Shown in pieces: positions 22,477 to 35,587 of a stretch of 64,000 nt of DNA. The DNA is taken from NCBI GenBank assembly GCA_022496805.1, contig CM040088.1:3162001-3226000 (forward strand), given 5' to 3'. The stretch's first letter is position 1; every line of letters begins with the position of its first letter. The notes beneath the pieces were generated by a model. That model was not told the origin of the DNA and made no database searches. It was given only the letters and a program-made list of their open reading frames with translations. This stretch comes from Pohlia nutans (lineage: Eukaryota > Streptophyta > Bryopsida > Bryales > Mniaceae). Position numbers and translations under genes: made by a program.

Positions 22477-25400
22477 TCAGGGATTGATCGGTAGATTACT
22501 GGCGCACCTGCCAAGGCACAAAATCTGACCCACATGAGAAGAGCAAGGGTAGCCATGCCAGCCACGAGCAGAGAGGAGCTCAGCCATGAATCCCACTGGG
22601 CTTAGGCGAAAGCCACAGGCTGCCTGCAATCTGGGTGCAACCTCATCTCGGCTCTCTGGGAGCACAAACCCATCCAAACTGATGTCGCCGCGGTGAAACG
22701 CCTCGTCTTGAGCTCTACTGCGAGGGCGAGGACACAGTCCCAGAAACTCGCAGTATGCCGACTCCTCACTCTTGCTCGCAAAAAACGCCGAGCCTGAGAA
22801 TGCGAGCAATTGGGCAACCAGACGCAAGTGCACCTTCTTGAACGCTCCAACAGGCAGCGCCAGTGCAGGCTCCCGCAGCATCATGTCCTGCGCTTCACGA
22901 CGGCGCGGCGCAAACATATGCAGACATGCAGCTCCTCTGTTTCGACGTCGAAACTCGGGTATCAGCTCATTGGCTTCGAATGAGCTCAAAAGCACAATAG
23001 CCGTGCTTGGAATGACCACTACCCACGCCACCGGCCGCAGAAAATCAGCTCCACTGGTCGGACTATTCCATGCAACTACCGTTGCGAATTCCCGTGTGAC
23101 GTAGAACTTGCTACTCCATGCTTTGATTTCTGCTTGTTGCCACAGTGAGGTGCAGCATTGCAACGCTTCGACTGCAGGTAAAAACTCATCACTACGAGAG
23201 TTGAACCGCCCTGCGGCGAGAGCAACCACATCCTCAGACAGCTTTGGTTTGTGTGGTGAGGCCGCTCCTGGCCTTTCAGTCTCTTTCTCTTCCTCTAATT
23301 GGTGCTCCAGTTCTCGTTCTTGCTCTTCATCCAGGACTTGAACAGTGTACTGAACACTGGATGCATACTCGTTGATTCTCTTGAGAATCGGCCTGCCGAG
23401 CTCCATCATGGTGTCATCGTGCAAGTTTCCCGCCGCGTTCCGTAGCCAGTCTGAGATTATTTCCGGCAACAGCGTGGCGGTTCGTTTGTTTCCATAGCAT
23501 TGCACAAGCTCCACGATCTCTTTCTGTGTGTTGAGCTTACCGAGTTCCTGCAACGACATGGATGTGGACCGGTTATTCACCGCCTGCCTGCGACAATACG
23601 TGATGCCCTGTGCGCCCCAATGGCGAAAGCCATCTTTGATGGCCTTGGCACTGTTGCGAGTGACCCAATCCAGCACGTCCTCGCTCGTGAGGCTCCCGTG
23701 AGGGGAGGCTGATGACGACGACGACAGGATCGAAGTATGAACCTCGTGTGACGCCCAGAAGCTCACGGAATGGCCCGCTCCCAGCAGGCGCATCCGCATG
23801 CACGCCTGCACCAGGCAGTCTTTCGTGATGCCGCGCCCCAGTGTGACACAAGCATGATACCCCGCTGGGAGCTTCAAATCCGTTCCACGCGTGTGCACAT
23901 CATCGAGGTAAACAATGCAAGCGTCCATCTTTTTGTGATAGGGCGAGAGTGGTAACGGTGCGGCGTGGCCATCTCTGCCCACCGCCATGATTTGATTGTC
24001 CCGATCATCAAAGTAAATCGCAGCTTCAATTCCCGGGTCCACCATTGCAAGCCACGTCGTTGCCACTTCACGATTGCTCAGGTCAACCATCAAAGCTCCA
24101 ACATCAAGCAGAACACGCGCTTTGTAGTCCCTCACTTGCTCCAGGAGTCCGCGGCCGTCAATGTACGACGGTAGATTCTTGTACGCCCGATTCTCCTCTC
24201 GTAAGAGATTGGCAATCACCGCGCCGTCTGTGCCTTGCAGCTGCGGTAAATCTCGCTGCGAGATCGAGATCGGCAGTAGCAGACTGGTGTCTTTGGTGCC
24301 ACTGAATCCACACACGGGACGACGTCCACGCTCACATAGATCCCAGGCAGATGCCACCAGCTTCCCTGCAAACTGCTTGCATTCAACAGGGAACACGGTG
24401 GTGCAGAGCCAAAAGTCGATCACGCGCATGTTGCGTCGTAACAGGGGGAAGAGTGTCTGTTCCCGTAGCCGGAAGTCGTCGAGGTTCACATCGGACAACG
24501 TTGCTGGCAAGCGCTTCTCATCAGCATGTTGCAACCATCGTTTGTACTCATGGTCCCGGGTTGACAATCGGTTGAGCCTCTGGAAAGCCTCCAGCAATTG
24601 ATCGTTGGTGAGACCGCTGTTGTAATAGCTCAGCTGCGTGAGCATGATCGCAACGTCCGGGTGGCCATACTCTGCGCGCTCCACCGGCACGTCCTTGGCC
24701 CGAAACGGCACCGCCATCTTCGGATGACCCGAAGGGCGTACCCCAAATTCCACGCGCCAGCGCATGCGAAGCGTGTGCATGAGCACTCCGTAACAGAGAA
24801 GACCGCGTAAGATCAAAACGATGTGGAGGAGCGGTCCCTCTGGAAGCACGCCGTGAATGTCCTCCAGCGACACACTGGAGCTCAAAACGAAGGATCGAAT
24901 CACCGTTTTTTGATGTTGTTGGAACTCACGAATGGCGAGATCCTCGTCTCGTCCACCTAGAACGTCGCCAGCAATCAGCTCACACAAGCGCATGTTGAGG
25001 TCGTCGTTGAGCAACCGGACGTCAGGAAATGCAGATGGACCCTCATCCGCGTCTTTGAACTCAATGGCGTCCGAGCCGAATTCGTTCAACAAGGAACGGA
25101 AATGCCGTCTCGCGCTGTGAAGAACACTTTGCGACAATTTCCAACGCAAGTTTCCACCGTCGACGTTCATCTGCTCACCGATCGTGTACACAACTTGATA
25201 CTTGACTTGAAGAATCAAGTCGGACTCGTCGAGAACGTCGCCCACTTTGCTGTTGACAATCTCCAGCAAGTTTTTGAGCTCACCTGCCGGCGCTTGACCA
25301 GCTCGACAAAGCTCCAGCGACATCAATTGTGCACTGAGTCGATGCTCGGGGCGCGTGACGACGACACCACGCTCGGCTATGCATTCAAGATACGCCGCCT

Positions 25401-28400
25401 TCATTTGAGAAACGCTGGTGTTGCTCAGTGCAGGTTTCATGTCCCGAGAGAAAGGGAAGGTGTACACGCGACGGCTGAGCAGCCCACCGAGCTTGAACGC
25501 CAACGCATCGAAGTTGATACGAAACAACGAGCTCAGCACTGTGAGACGAGCGAATTGATGGCCGTCTGAAATGGAAGCACACAGGGCAGGGACAATCACA
25601 CTCGTTTTGCCTTCGCCCATGTTGAGTTGCAACACAGCGTTTTGATTATCTTTTGGTTGCAGCATTGCATTCGTGACATCCACTTGCACCTTTCGAGTCC
25701 TATAATCCCCTTCGAGCTCAAGAAGCAGCCACTCGGGATGATCAACGGGTTTCCAGTTGCGAGCACCGGTGTTGGCGAGCTCCTTCTGCAATGCAACGCC
25801 ATTGTTGGTGCCCAAGAAACGCAGGCATCGCTCAGCTTGCTGTTCCAACGTCCAGATCACTGCTAACGCACCCAACGCCGTGCTGACAGTTCGCCATTCA
25901 TCACCTGCAGGAGTAACGATCAACGGGAGCACAACAACGGGAGTCACACGCCGCCATAACCCTGCCGCTTCCAACGCTCGAGATCTCAAATCCTGCTCAG
26001 AAGGCATCTCTGCGTCACGAATGGCGCTCCAAATAGCACTCGCCTTCCTCTTACACACATTCAGGTTCGCTTCAAGGCGCTCTCTGTGCACACCAACTAA
26101 AGGCGGAGCCTGAAGCTTGTACCGTTGCTCCCAACTGTTACGCAGATCCGCTTTGAAGAGCTCGGAAACTTGGCAAGCTGTGGCGATAGCCGCTTTCAGA
26201 AACACAGGATGTGCCAGATCATGAAGAATTTTCTCTGCCTTAGGCTTCTCCTCTCCCTCAATAACACCTCCGCTAAAGTGACCTGCTCGAAAGATAGCCT
26301 CTGCTTCAGAAGACTCTTGAAATGAGAGCCTCCCTACAGGAAGCTTACAGCAAAACGGAGTAGTATTGCAGTTACTACTCATGGGAAGCCCAAGGCCACC
26401 AGGTATCAAAGCTATTGTAACTCGACCAGATAGCTCGAAGACTTTCTCTTTCACGTTAGACAGAAACCTGTGCAGTTCTAAATTATGAAGCCACCGCATG
26501 AAGAGCTTGGAAACTCCAGCAAGGGCCTTGGAGCAGTCGATAGTCGCAGACACCAAAGATGAAGAGATTGTTGATTCGGGCCAACTTCTTCGGGCGCTGT
26601 CAACCAAGCTCTCAACATCCTTCGTTTGTCGTTGACGATACGCTTCGCGCATCTGATCATCCACATCCTCAGCTCGTCTGAGCTTTGTTTGGAGAATTTG
26701 AGCATCACCACTCCACACCCAAACGTCGAAGGAGATCTCATGGCGTTCGATTTCCGCTCTCACCAAGGTGAGATCCAAAGCCGCCTGGCTTGTGACCTCG
26801 TAGCTTTCATACTTGGGTGGATCTATACTTTTAAACTCCTTTGCATGAACCGCAACACACATGAGCAGGAAAAGGAGCCGGGAGTCCACGTTACGAAACG
26901 CTAGGAGTGAGAGCAAAAAGGTAAACTCGTGGCGACGGTCCTGTATGTTGACCTGTCTTGCCAAGTCGTAGAGATTTATCCAATGATCGACGAAATCTTC
27001 CGCAGCAATTTTCCGCCACGCGTTGACACAGTCAGATCGAAATTCTGCGTGTGTTGCACCACGCAAAGACGGGCGATTCAACAATGTTGAACACAGGTGA
27101 TCAGGCTCGCATCTGGCGGTTCGCCATTGAAATCCAGCCTCCGCCAAGGTCCGCATTGCGCTGTGCTCTCTTAATCTCTTCCCCTCTTCCGTAGACAAGT
27201 TCATAGCTGTCAACTGGGGATCTGGAGCCTTTCCTTCGAATCTGGAGCTCATCACTGCTTCCGGTCCAAAAAAGCTTCGTGACCTCCAGTAGCCTTTCAA
27301 GCGCAAAGCGCAAGACTCTTTCGGTAACGCAGAGTCTAGCTGATTTGAGCTTGGGAAGAGGAATTTTAACTGCTGGCTCCCTTTTATGAGCTGCTCAACG
27401 ATGATACGAAACGCATCAAGCGCCGTGGAAGGAAACAGCCCCGGTGGCCATTCCACTGTCTGCATGCATTGCAGATGCTCTGGATACCACATTCGTCCCG
27501 GAGACAGGTTCGCAATGTTGCGCAAGATGGAAAGGGAGTTGGCGTCGTAGGGCTGACATGACCAGCAACGGGGAGACTGGAGGAGCCTCATGGCGGACTC
27601 TGATCCCGTCAATCCTGTAAAAGGGTCCGGCAATGGATGCGCTGTCATGGCGTGCAAGAGCGCCAGGTACAGCCACGCCGCTTGGCTGGCCGGCGCTCGA
27701 AGACATTGCAGCCGATCATCCACATCGTAAACAAAGAAGCTCGGTGACGAGAATTGGAAACTTGTCTCATTGATTTTCACCACGGGATGATCTCGCCCGC
27801 CCCCCTGTCGCATCCTCATCTTGCTCGAGAGCTCCATGGTGTGAGGCATGATCAGAGAACGCTTGGGTTGTACGCACTTCCCTGGTAGTTCTTGTTCTAC
27901 CAAGAGGACTCCCTGTTGCAAGCCAATCAGGGTTCCAAGCGACTGCTGGTCCGAAACCCTAAACCCTGGTTGCTCCCGCGACCACAACACGCCTTCTTTG
28001 ATGTGAAAGCTGAGACCCATCCGTGGGAACTCTGCGTGGACCTCATCGTTTGCGTTGTTGACAAAGACGTGGACAAACGAAGGAAGCTCCAAGCGATGCA
28101 GCACTCTATCGTAAATCTCTTTGAAGCTGGTGCTGCAAATATCGACCAGCTTACGATCTCGTTGCTATTCCAACACAACTTTCGACGTGAGATCGATCTC
28201 AAAGGGTACTTCATCATCTGCGAAATGGTCGTCGTCGAACTTCACTGGACGAAACAGAATGCGTTTCGTTTGCAGATGAATCCAGTGGCTGTAATTCTTA
28301 GTGAGCAGCCTAGGTAGATCATCTTCTATGAACCGGCTCGGAAACAGTTCATATTCGTGGCTGTCATGGCGCCGATCTCTGACCGTCAGGCGACCGTTGT

Positions 28401-31400
28401 TCACAGCGAACGTAAACACAGAGTCTTTCAGCTTGAAAACTGAAACAAACGAGCTTGCGCTTGTGGCTGCTGGCTGAACCTCAAACACATGGCAGCCAAA
28501 GACTCTTGCGTAATCCTCGTGGCTTGTGATTTCACGAGGGAGCCGACCCACAGGAAGTCCGTTCACAAGAAAAGAGCCCCGCAAGGTGTCCACGTGCAAC
28601 GTGCTTGTGGTCCCATGATCGATCGACTTGTGCTTGAATGTCGTCGTCCACCAGTGTTCGCATGGAGATTCGTAGCATTTCCAACGTTTTTCCATGTAAC
28701 CCTGACCAGCATCTGTCCAGTGAGAGCTTACAAAACCGTCCAAGCAATCGTCATGCTCCGCCAGATGACGTTCCAGAGGCTTCTCGAGACGTAAGGCGGT
28801 CAGCTGCACACGCCGAAGGAGGTTCCGTTGAAACCCACTCCCCGACGCCTCCGAATTATACAACACGTTGTCGTGAATGCGGGCAAGAGCTCGAAGCCAG
28901 TACACCACGTCTTCGTTGCTTAAGGATTCCAAATGACGAGCGTCCACATCGAATGTGAGCGCTGCGATGGCTGCCACCTCCACAAGCTTCGAACGCATTC
29001 GCTGTATCTCATGGATTGGAGATGCCATCATTCCTCCAAGCACCTCTTCAATGTTCTGGAACCAATTCTCTATGATTTCGCGACACTTGCGAAGAACGTT
29101 CATGGCTGCCATTTCCCAAGCAGGTTTAGACATGGCCAACACGCGCGCTCCCACAGTGACGATGCTCAAAAGCGCCAAGTGATCCATCCAATTGTCACCA
29201 ACGTTGCTCAACTGAAAATCGAGCCGCTGAAGAGCGTATCGTGCAAATGCTTCCTCCGTTAAATCAAGGTGCGTGTCACGAAACCACTCCCCGTTCGGTG
29301 GACCAGTCTCCCAAAGCGCTTGCGAAAGCAAGTTCACCACACTCGGCTGAGACAATGACAGGGCACGCATCTCAAGCACCCGGACCATGTTCCGAATCTG
29401 GATTCGTTGCCCAGCTCGCAACGTCCCAAATGCATGGAACTCTGCCAAGTTGAGCTCCGGTGGGCATTTGTCCTGCTTGCACAGAACCTCATTTTCAGTG
29501 TGCGAAGCTCCATGGACCATGGTCCACTGCAAGCACTTGTAAGGTCCATTGGCATCCAGCGTTGTCAGCGATCTCACATCCGGAAGTTTTTGGTACTTTA
29601 GTTTGCTGGCCAGATTCGCACCGGAGTATTCCATCAAATGGATGTCGAATCCATTGGGCTTCAAGAAGTCCTCGTCTGGATATACCCCTGGGTTCTTCGA
29701 TCGATAGTGCGAATTCACAAATAGCTTGGTGGTGCTGCAAAGAGTGACGATCAATGGAGATTCAGAAGTGCGAACCCAACGTTGCAGATACGAGTAATCC
29801 CGCCATGTGCCTTGCTTCTGGCAAGGTTCCAATTGAACGCCCAGCACATTCTTATGAAGAACATGTAACGCGTCACGAAGGGTCGTCCACGACGACGTCG
29901 GCGCCACGAGCTCCCCGACCACAGCGTCTTGCAAGTGCGTACTTTCCGGCAAAGGAAACTCATAAACGCTCACGCTCATATTGGCAGCTCCTCGTTTCAA
30001 TCTGCATTTCGTGCAATTGCCCCTGTGGTACGATTCATACCTGTATCCATTCCAAGATTCATACATATCGCAAGACCTCCTCTCAGCATCTCGGAGAAGC
30101 CTTTGATACTTTGCCCGTGCTTCAGAAAGCTCCTCCAGCTTCTTCCACTTCTCTTGACGAGCAAACTCCACGATCTGCTCTTTCCGTTTCGCAACGTCGG
30201 GATTTCGCTGCGCCTCACGCACTGAAAACGACTGCGGTGACGGCACGTCTTCACAGATTAGGGACATCCGATAGAGCCTCTTGTTCAACCGCCTCGTGAA
30301 GTACTCTTCCAACTTGTGCAAATGCTCCATGTCGTGACGGTGCGGCAACAGTAGCAACTCCAGCACGCTGATGTCCACCCCCGTGTGGTACTCAAGTAGC
30401 AGAGGAAACTCTCGCCCCGCCAGGCGATCTAGCACTGCCACGATTGTAATTGCTGTAAGAATCATTCGGCTGGAGCCAACGCAATCCTTATCGTAGAAAC
30501 GTTTGGCTCGATCGATATACATCACCAGAAGGTTGAAAAGCTTCGTTTCTGGTCGATCGGTGTGGCCTTGAAGCTCAAGAAACAAAACATCGCGCACCCA
30601 GACTTCGATGTCATAAAGTGAGGCGTCGTCACTGCTGAGCAGATTAAGATCAGGCCATCCACAAGATTTGTTCCTTCTTAAGCACGTTGGAACGTAAACT
30701 TTCGGGTTACCAAGCTGCAACGTCCCAGAGTCTAACGCCACTCGAAGGTCCGGCCCAGCAGCTCGAAATCTATGGTGGAGATCTCTCTTGAAGTCCAGCT
30801 TGCTTAAATCAAGCTTGATTTCAGAATCATCAAGCTTCCTAACGTTGGACCACCGCTCATCAAGCTTTCCACGGACTTCGATCACAATCTCGCAAATCGC
30901 CTTCAGATGGGGTTCCATCCAGGCTGGTTTCACTACCGGTATCTCTTCGAGTTTGGCGATTCGACGCGCTACCTTGCTGAGCATTTGTAGAGTCACATCC
31001 GTATCGAACTCGTAACGCAAGAATGTTGACATGAATTTGAGCATTACGAGCTTGTAGGCGAGCAGGCCATCGGAAGCGCCCTGACGGTCCACGAGTGTGC
31101 TGTGGAGCACGACCTTGACAGCCATGTATTCACCGGATCGACGCCACGGGAGACGGGACCCAGGCGCCCACAAGACATCGTCACGGATCTTCTTCTGCAC
31201 GCGTTGGACATCCGCCGTGCCTGTGATCGTCGCCTGCCCCGCCACGGATCCCACCAGCCACTCCGTCACGTAGCCCGCGTCCACGACGTCGCGTTCCTCG
31301 CCGTGCGAGGCTCCTGCTTTTCTCGACTGGGGCATCATCTCATCGAAAACGTGGTTCGCCATGTCAGCGACCTGTTTCGCGAAGCTCGCATTGCGCACTC

Positions 31401-31833
31401 GATCAGCGTCGGTGGTGACGGACCAGCCTGGAAACGTGCCCGACAACGCGCCGGGCGCGCCCATCAACTCGGAGTTCCGCGCCGCCACGCGAAACACTGC
31501 AAGCGTGGCCATCGATGCGCCATTCATCGATACCGTCAAAGAAGCGTTTTGCATCGGCAGGTAAAACGCACTACATGGTTCTTGAATGCTCTGGAGCACA
31601 GCATTCCAGTCCATGAAATCCTGTTGCACCCTGCCCCACGACCTCATCATGCCTTCAATCGTCTGGAGCTCTTTCACATCATGCACGATCTCAGAGAGCA
31701 CATCAGCCACCAATCGAACAAAAATCCCCCCTCCAGCACGCGACTGGTCTTCTACTTGAGGAAGCTCCAAGGGAAGAAAAACGTTGTTCACCACGTGCTT
31801 CCGAATTGCAGAGTCCATCTTGCGGAACTCCAT
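22477..31833 (-). CDS. Giant DUF6606-DUF3638-DUF3645 protein with one in-frame TAG
   Basis: One minus-strand frame stays open from ATG 31833 (MEFRKMDSAIRKH) to the stop at 22477, about 3,118 codons, except for a single TAG at 28167-28165. The flanking reading is VVLE-stop-QRDRKLVDICSTSF, in the same frame with no indel. The N-terminus has NNVFLPLELPQVED, typical of DUF6606. The middle has a P-loop, QLNMGEGKTSVIVPAL (about 25619-25600), inside DUF3638. Further on CGFSGTKDTSLLLPISISQR marks DUF3645. Order and length match the family best known from fungi and oomycetes. Databases associate these proteins with OTU-type deubiquitinase annotation, but the function is untested. No intron is needed. 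The start is chosen because residues after it match the family N-terminus; an AG just upstream could also be an acceptor. It may be a young pseudogene, a readthrough gene or a sequence error. Confidence 0.85.
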
Positions 31834-32119
31834 CTGTCGGTACAAAGAGAAGAGAACAATCAAAACTCTTCTAGCTTGCAACTTGGATGTGCTCACCGAT
31901 GATCCGTTGCTTTCTGAGACCTTATGATGCCCACCCAAGACCCTTAAAACTTATTTCCAACACACTAATCAAGGCAACTGGCAGCTTGCTCACCATTCAA
32001 GAACTAGATGACGTCCTCGATCGGCTCTGCAATCAATTGCGTAGTTTCAAATGAAGGAATATATCCTCTGCAGCTTCGTCTTCGATCACTTCACTGAACC
32101 TCAGTGCACCTCAGGCTTG
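31834..32119. other. 5' flank of the giant gene
   Basis: The minus frame stays open upstream of the chosen ATG to about 31938 without another ATG. The remaining bases to the Harbinger element are the presumed promoter and 5' UTR. No motif can be assigned. Confidence 0.3.
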
Positions 32120-32269
32120 TAAGAGCATCTCAACCCTGCCGCGGAAACCGAGGCTCTCCAAAGCTCGTTTGACGGGTTCCAAACTTCTCTTTTCAAAGTT
32201 TGACGCGGCTGTACCCCACCCTGCTATTGGAAATAATGAAAATTTGCTGTCGGAAAGCATATTCAGGCG

Positions 32270-32316
32270 CGGGATCCGGGGCGGGCGCGGGATCCGGGGC
32301 GGGCGCGGGATCCGAG
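32270..32316. repeat. 18-bp GC-rich minisatellite at the insertion site
   Basis: Two and a half copies of GCGCGGGATCCGGGGCGG. A related GCGCGAGATCCGGGGCTGA lies just beyond the other end of the Mutator-like element (40750), consistent with one original site split by the insertion. Confidence 0.65.
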
Positions 32317-32661
32317 CCGCGCCGCGACACTCAGGCGCGGTGAAAACCGCCTGTCCAGTCGCCGGCAGGGTTGGGGAGGGCCCTTGGATGACGCCTGGAG
32401 ATCCAGCGGCTGCGGGCTAACCACGTGTCGCGCCGGGGCAGCAGCAGCGATCAGGGTCGCGGGGCCCGGGGAGCCACAGTAGGTCATTGGGACCCGGGCG
32501 GAGGTGGAGGTGGAGTCAACCACAGCAGCGTGTGGCCCACCCGCGTAACCCAAATTCAATCACAGCAGAACGCCAAATTCAATCATAGAAGAGACTGAAA
32601 AAAAAGGTATGCCCCCACTCACAGGCCCCCACATATGCCCCCACTCATAGGCCCCCACATA

Positions 32662-34281
32662 CAGTGAGTAGCAAAACTGAGTCAACTTGTTATAAATGAA
32701 ACTTTGAACTTGAATTGCACATAACACAAAGCATAATTTTTTTAATCTTTATTGTCAGAAGATATTGCTTCAAGTGTGGTATGTGGCAATCAATCCACAA
32801 AACCAAATGTCAAAGTTTAGATGAAAAATTGATGATGCAACTCAAACATGTGGCATGACTCAGTTTTGCATGCCTCTTCCACATTAAACACAATGAACTT
32901 TATGATCATAAATATCAATGCAAAGTAGGAGGTTTAAGACTTAGATAGTTATACTCATTGCATAGTCCTTCAATGGAAGCTCTTTACCTCTTTTTGTTGA
33001 TCTTGTTTTATCATCATGGTACATTTGAAGGAGCTTTCTGCTACTGCTAGAAGAGACCTCAACAACTCTATTGTTGTCAAGTTGGAAGCTGGTAGTTCTA
33101 CAAGAGATGTAGCAAATGAGTTGCAGGTGTCTCAGAGTTATGTTGCACGGATTAGAAAGAAGAGATTGTCTGATCTTGAAGCTAGTTGTGGAGGTAGACC
33201 ATAAGTACTAACAGATGCACAGAAGAGAGTATGCATCAAAGCTGCCACATTAGGAGGCATTGATGCTGCAACACAGATTGCTCAATATGTGCGTGGAGAA
33301 TGCCATGTTACTGTAAGTGTTGATACAGTGAGAAGGGTGTTACGTGCTGCAGGGCTCAGATCAAAAGTGAAGCAGAAGAAGCCAAAATTGAACCAGAAAC
33401 ACATCAAGGAGCGACTTGAATTTGCTAGGCGCCATGAACATTGGACCATTTGTGATTGGGAGCGCGTGATCTTCTCTGATGAGACAAAGGTAAACCGATT
33501 TTGCTCAGATGGTCACAGTTGGTGTTGGATTCGTGATAGACAATCTTCTTATTCAAGACAATTTCAACAAACAGTAAAGTTTGGTGGTGGTTCGGTAATG
33601 GTGTGGGGTTGCATGACGTTCCAGGGTCCTGGTATTTGTTGTAGAGTTGAAGGAAGAATGGATCAGCATCAATACAAGGAAATCTTGCAGAAAGATTTAT
33701 TGTACAGTATTATAGTTTATGATCTTGATCCGTCCCATCTAATTTTTCAGCATGATAATGATCCCAAACATACAGCAAAAAGTGTCCGCCAATGGTTGAA
33801 ATCACATGGGCTTAATGTTCTTCAATGGCCTGCACAATCTCCCGATTTAAATCCTATTGAGCACCTTTGGGCAAGGCTAAAACACCGTCTCAATCGATAT
33901 GAAAGTGCTCCAATGGGAATTTTAGAATTGTGGGAGCGTATTGAAGAATGTTGGGCTTCCATTACACCAGAGGAGTGTAGAAGGTTATATGAGAGCATGC
34001 CAAAGCGAATCCAAACTGTTTTAGCTAGCAAAGGCAAGTGGACAAAATACTAGATTGTTTTGTGATAGAGGATGCAAAAGTGAATCACGGAACATAGTTT
34101 CCGTTAAATGTAATTTTTTTGTACATATTAATGTGAAAGATGTTTTTTTCCCATGAAAATGTAGCCTACTTAAAGTATTATCTTACACAATTTATAGCTT
34201 GTGATGACCTATTACCAAATTCTTTACATTGTTGATTGAATCGAAAATTTCAAAAGTTTGACTCAGTTTTGCTAGATACTG
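32662..34281 (+). mobile_element. Tc1/mariner element with TA target duplication
   Basis: The left end CAGTGAGTAGCAAAACTGAG and the right end, read in reverse complement as CAGTATCTAGCAAAACTGAG, form imperfect TIRs of about 26 bp. TA flanks both sides (32660-32661 and 34282-34283). CAGT termini, a TA duplication and a length of 1,620 bp fit Tc1. The flanking TATGCCCCCAC repeats belong to the Mutator-like element it entered, so this is the youngest layer of the nest. Confidence 0.9.
33016..34053 (+). pseudogene. Tc1 transposase, DD34E, one premature stop
   Basis: The N-terminal paired-like helix-turn-helix half (AGSSTRDVANELQVSQSYVA) is followed by GRP, a TAA at 33202-33204, and then the rest in the same frame. 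A second helix-turn-helix region precedes the catalytic core: IFSDETKVN holds the first Asp, HDNDPKHT the second, and SPDLNPIEHLW the Glu exactly 34 residues later. WSWCWIR- and GGGSVMVWGC-type motifs are also conserved. The frame is otherwise intact to the stop after GKWTKY, about 345 codons, normal length for Tc1. Only the one stop prevents a full protein, so decay is recent. Confidence 0.9.
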
Positions 34282-35170
34282 TATGCCCCCACACATGCCC
34301 CCACTCGTGCAACCACTGTATACTCCAGAACATAAAAACCCAAAGCTTAAGTGATTTTCTTCACTCGAAGAGTGGAGTTTCTTATGATGACCAATTTTGT
34401 GGTGGAGTATTGGATTTTTTTAGACGATGGATTTTGTGGTGATGGAGTATTGGAGCTTATTATGGTGGCATTTTTTAGTGATAGAGCATTGAGGCGTTGG
34501 AGTTTCATTGGAGGCTTTTGTTTTTGTGACGGAGTTGGAGTTATTTGTACCACAACCGAATGATTGAAACATATTTCCGGAAGTGTGTTCTTGGAGAATT
34601 TAAAATTGGTACGTATTCATTTAAAGTTTTGGTGTTATTTAGATTTAATGCCATTTAGTTTAGTATTTTTATTTATCTATTGAATTTAGGTTTTTTTTCC
34701 TTTGCTTTAAGCCTTAGAGGACCAAGGATTCATAGTTTGAAAATGACAAATTCAATTGATCATATTGCGAAAAATATAATTCAAATGGGACCAAATTTTG
34801 TATCATTAGAATTGTTGAAGAACATTGCATGTGTTGATGAAAAGAAAAATAAATTTGAATAAAAAAGAAGTCTACATAGGATCTTATTCAAGAATGTTAT
34901 AAATAACATAATTCTTTGTTGGCTCGAACGCAGTCTGCACTTTGACATCCCATCAAAAGACTTCTTTGATAAGTTCATTCTTTTTGTAAATTGAAGTGTT
35001 TCAAAAACACCTGTCTATTCTATTGATGTATCATCTCCCCCAATGAAACCTTTCTCCTGCAGTAAAATCTCTAATTCATAGCACTGCAACTTCTTCTTGC
35101 TCTTAGCCCTGACCCCCAAGGGTTGGCTTGTAAACGTCCAAATCTTTGTTTCTTTTTTCCGCTCAGGGCC

Positions 35171-35299
35171 TCTTTGTACTAGAGGCAAGAAGCCGTGAGG
35201 AGAGAAATTTCAGCCAATGAGAAATTGGTCTCCTTGGTTTCTAGGCCTCCTATTGGCTGAAATTTCTCTCCTCGCGGCTTCTCGCTTCTAGTGTAAAGA
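35171..35299. mobile_element. 129-bp palindromic MITE
   Basis: TCTTTGTACTAGA at the left end and TCTAGTGTAAAGA at the right open a near-perfect hairpin. The arms share GAAGCCG, GAGGAGAGAAATTTCAGCCA and AAT, with a loop around 35225-35245. It has no coding capacity and is nested in the Mutator-like element. Confidence 0.7.
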
Positions 35300-35587
35300 A
35301 ACCTTCAATCTCTCAGCTTTCTGTTTTTTCATTCCGGCTTCCGAATTTAAGCTTCTTGGTCCTTTAGGGATTGGAGTTAAGTATTAGGCATATTGGGATT
35401 AAAGTCATATTATTTTCTATTTTGGTCTCATGATTATTAATAAAATAAATTATATAAAGAGTAAATGAGTCATTGTTTAATATTTACTTCGGGTTGTATA
35501 CATGTTTTTTACTTGTTTCATATCAATTTTTTTTTTCATGTCTTAACTATGTATTCTTTTAACATTTAAAGGATACACAAAAAAACA

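Noticed and set aside
28105..28167. Intron between two separate genes in the giant locus
   Set aside because: The frame is identical on both sides and the 20 codons after the TAG read as normal protein; no GT-AG pair is needed.
21294..31902. Many plus-strand open frames opposite the giant gene and BolA
   Set aside because: Antisense shadows of the minus-strand coding sequence in GC-richer DNA; no domains found.
32169..32559. GC-rich short proteins in the Mutator-like TIRs
   Set aside because: The same frames recur at the other TIR (40494-40889) in inverted position, as expected of repeat arms rather than genes.
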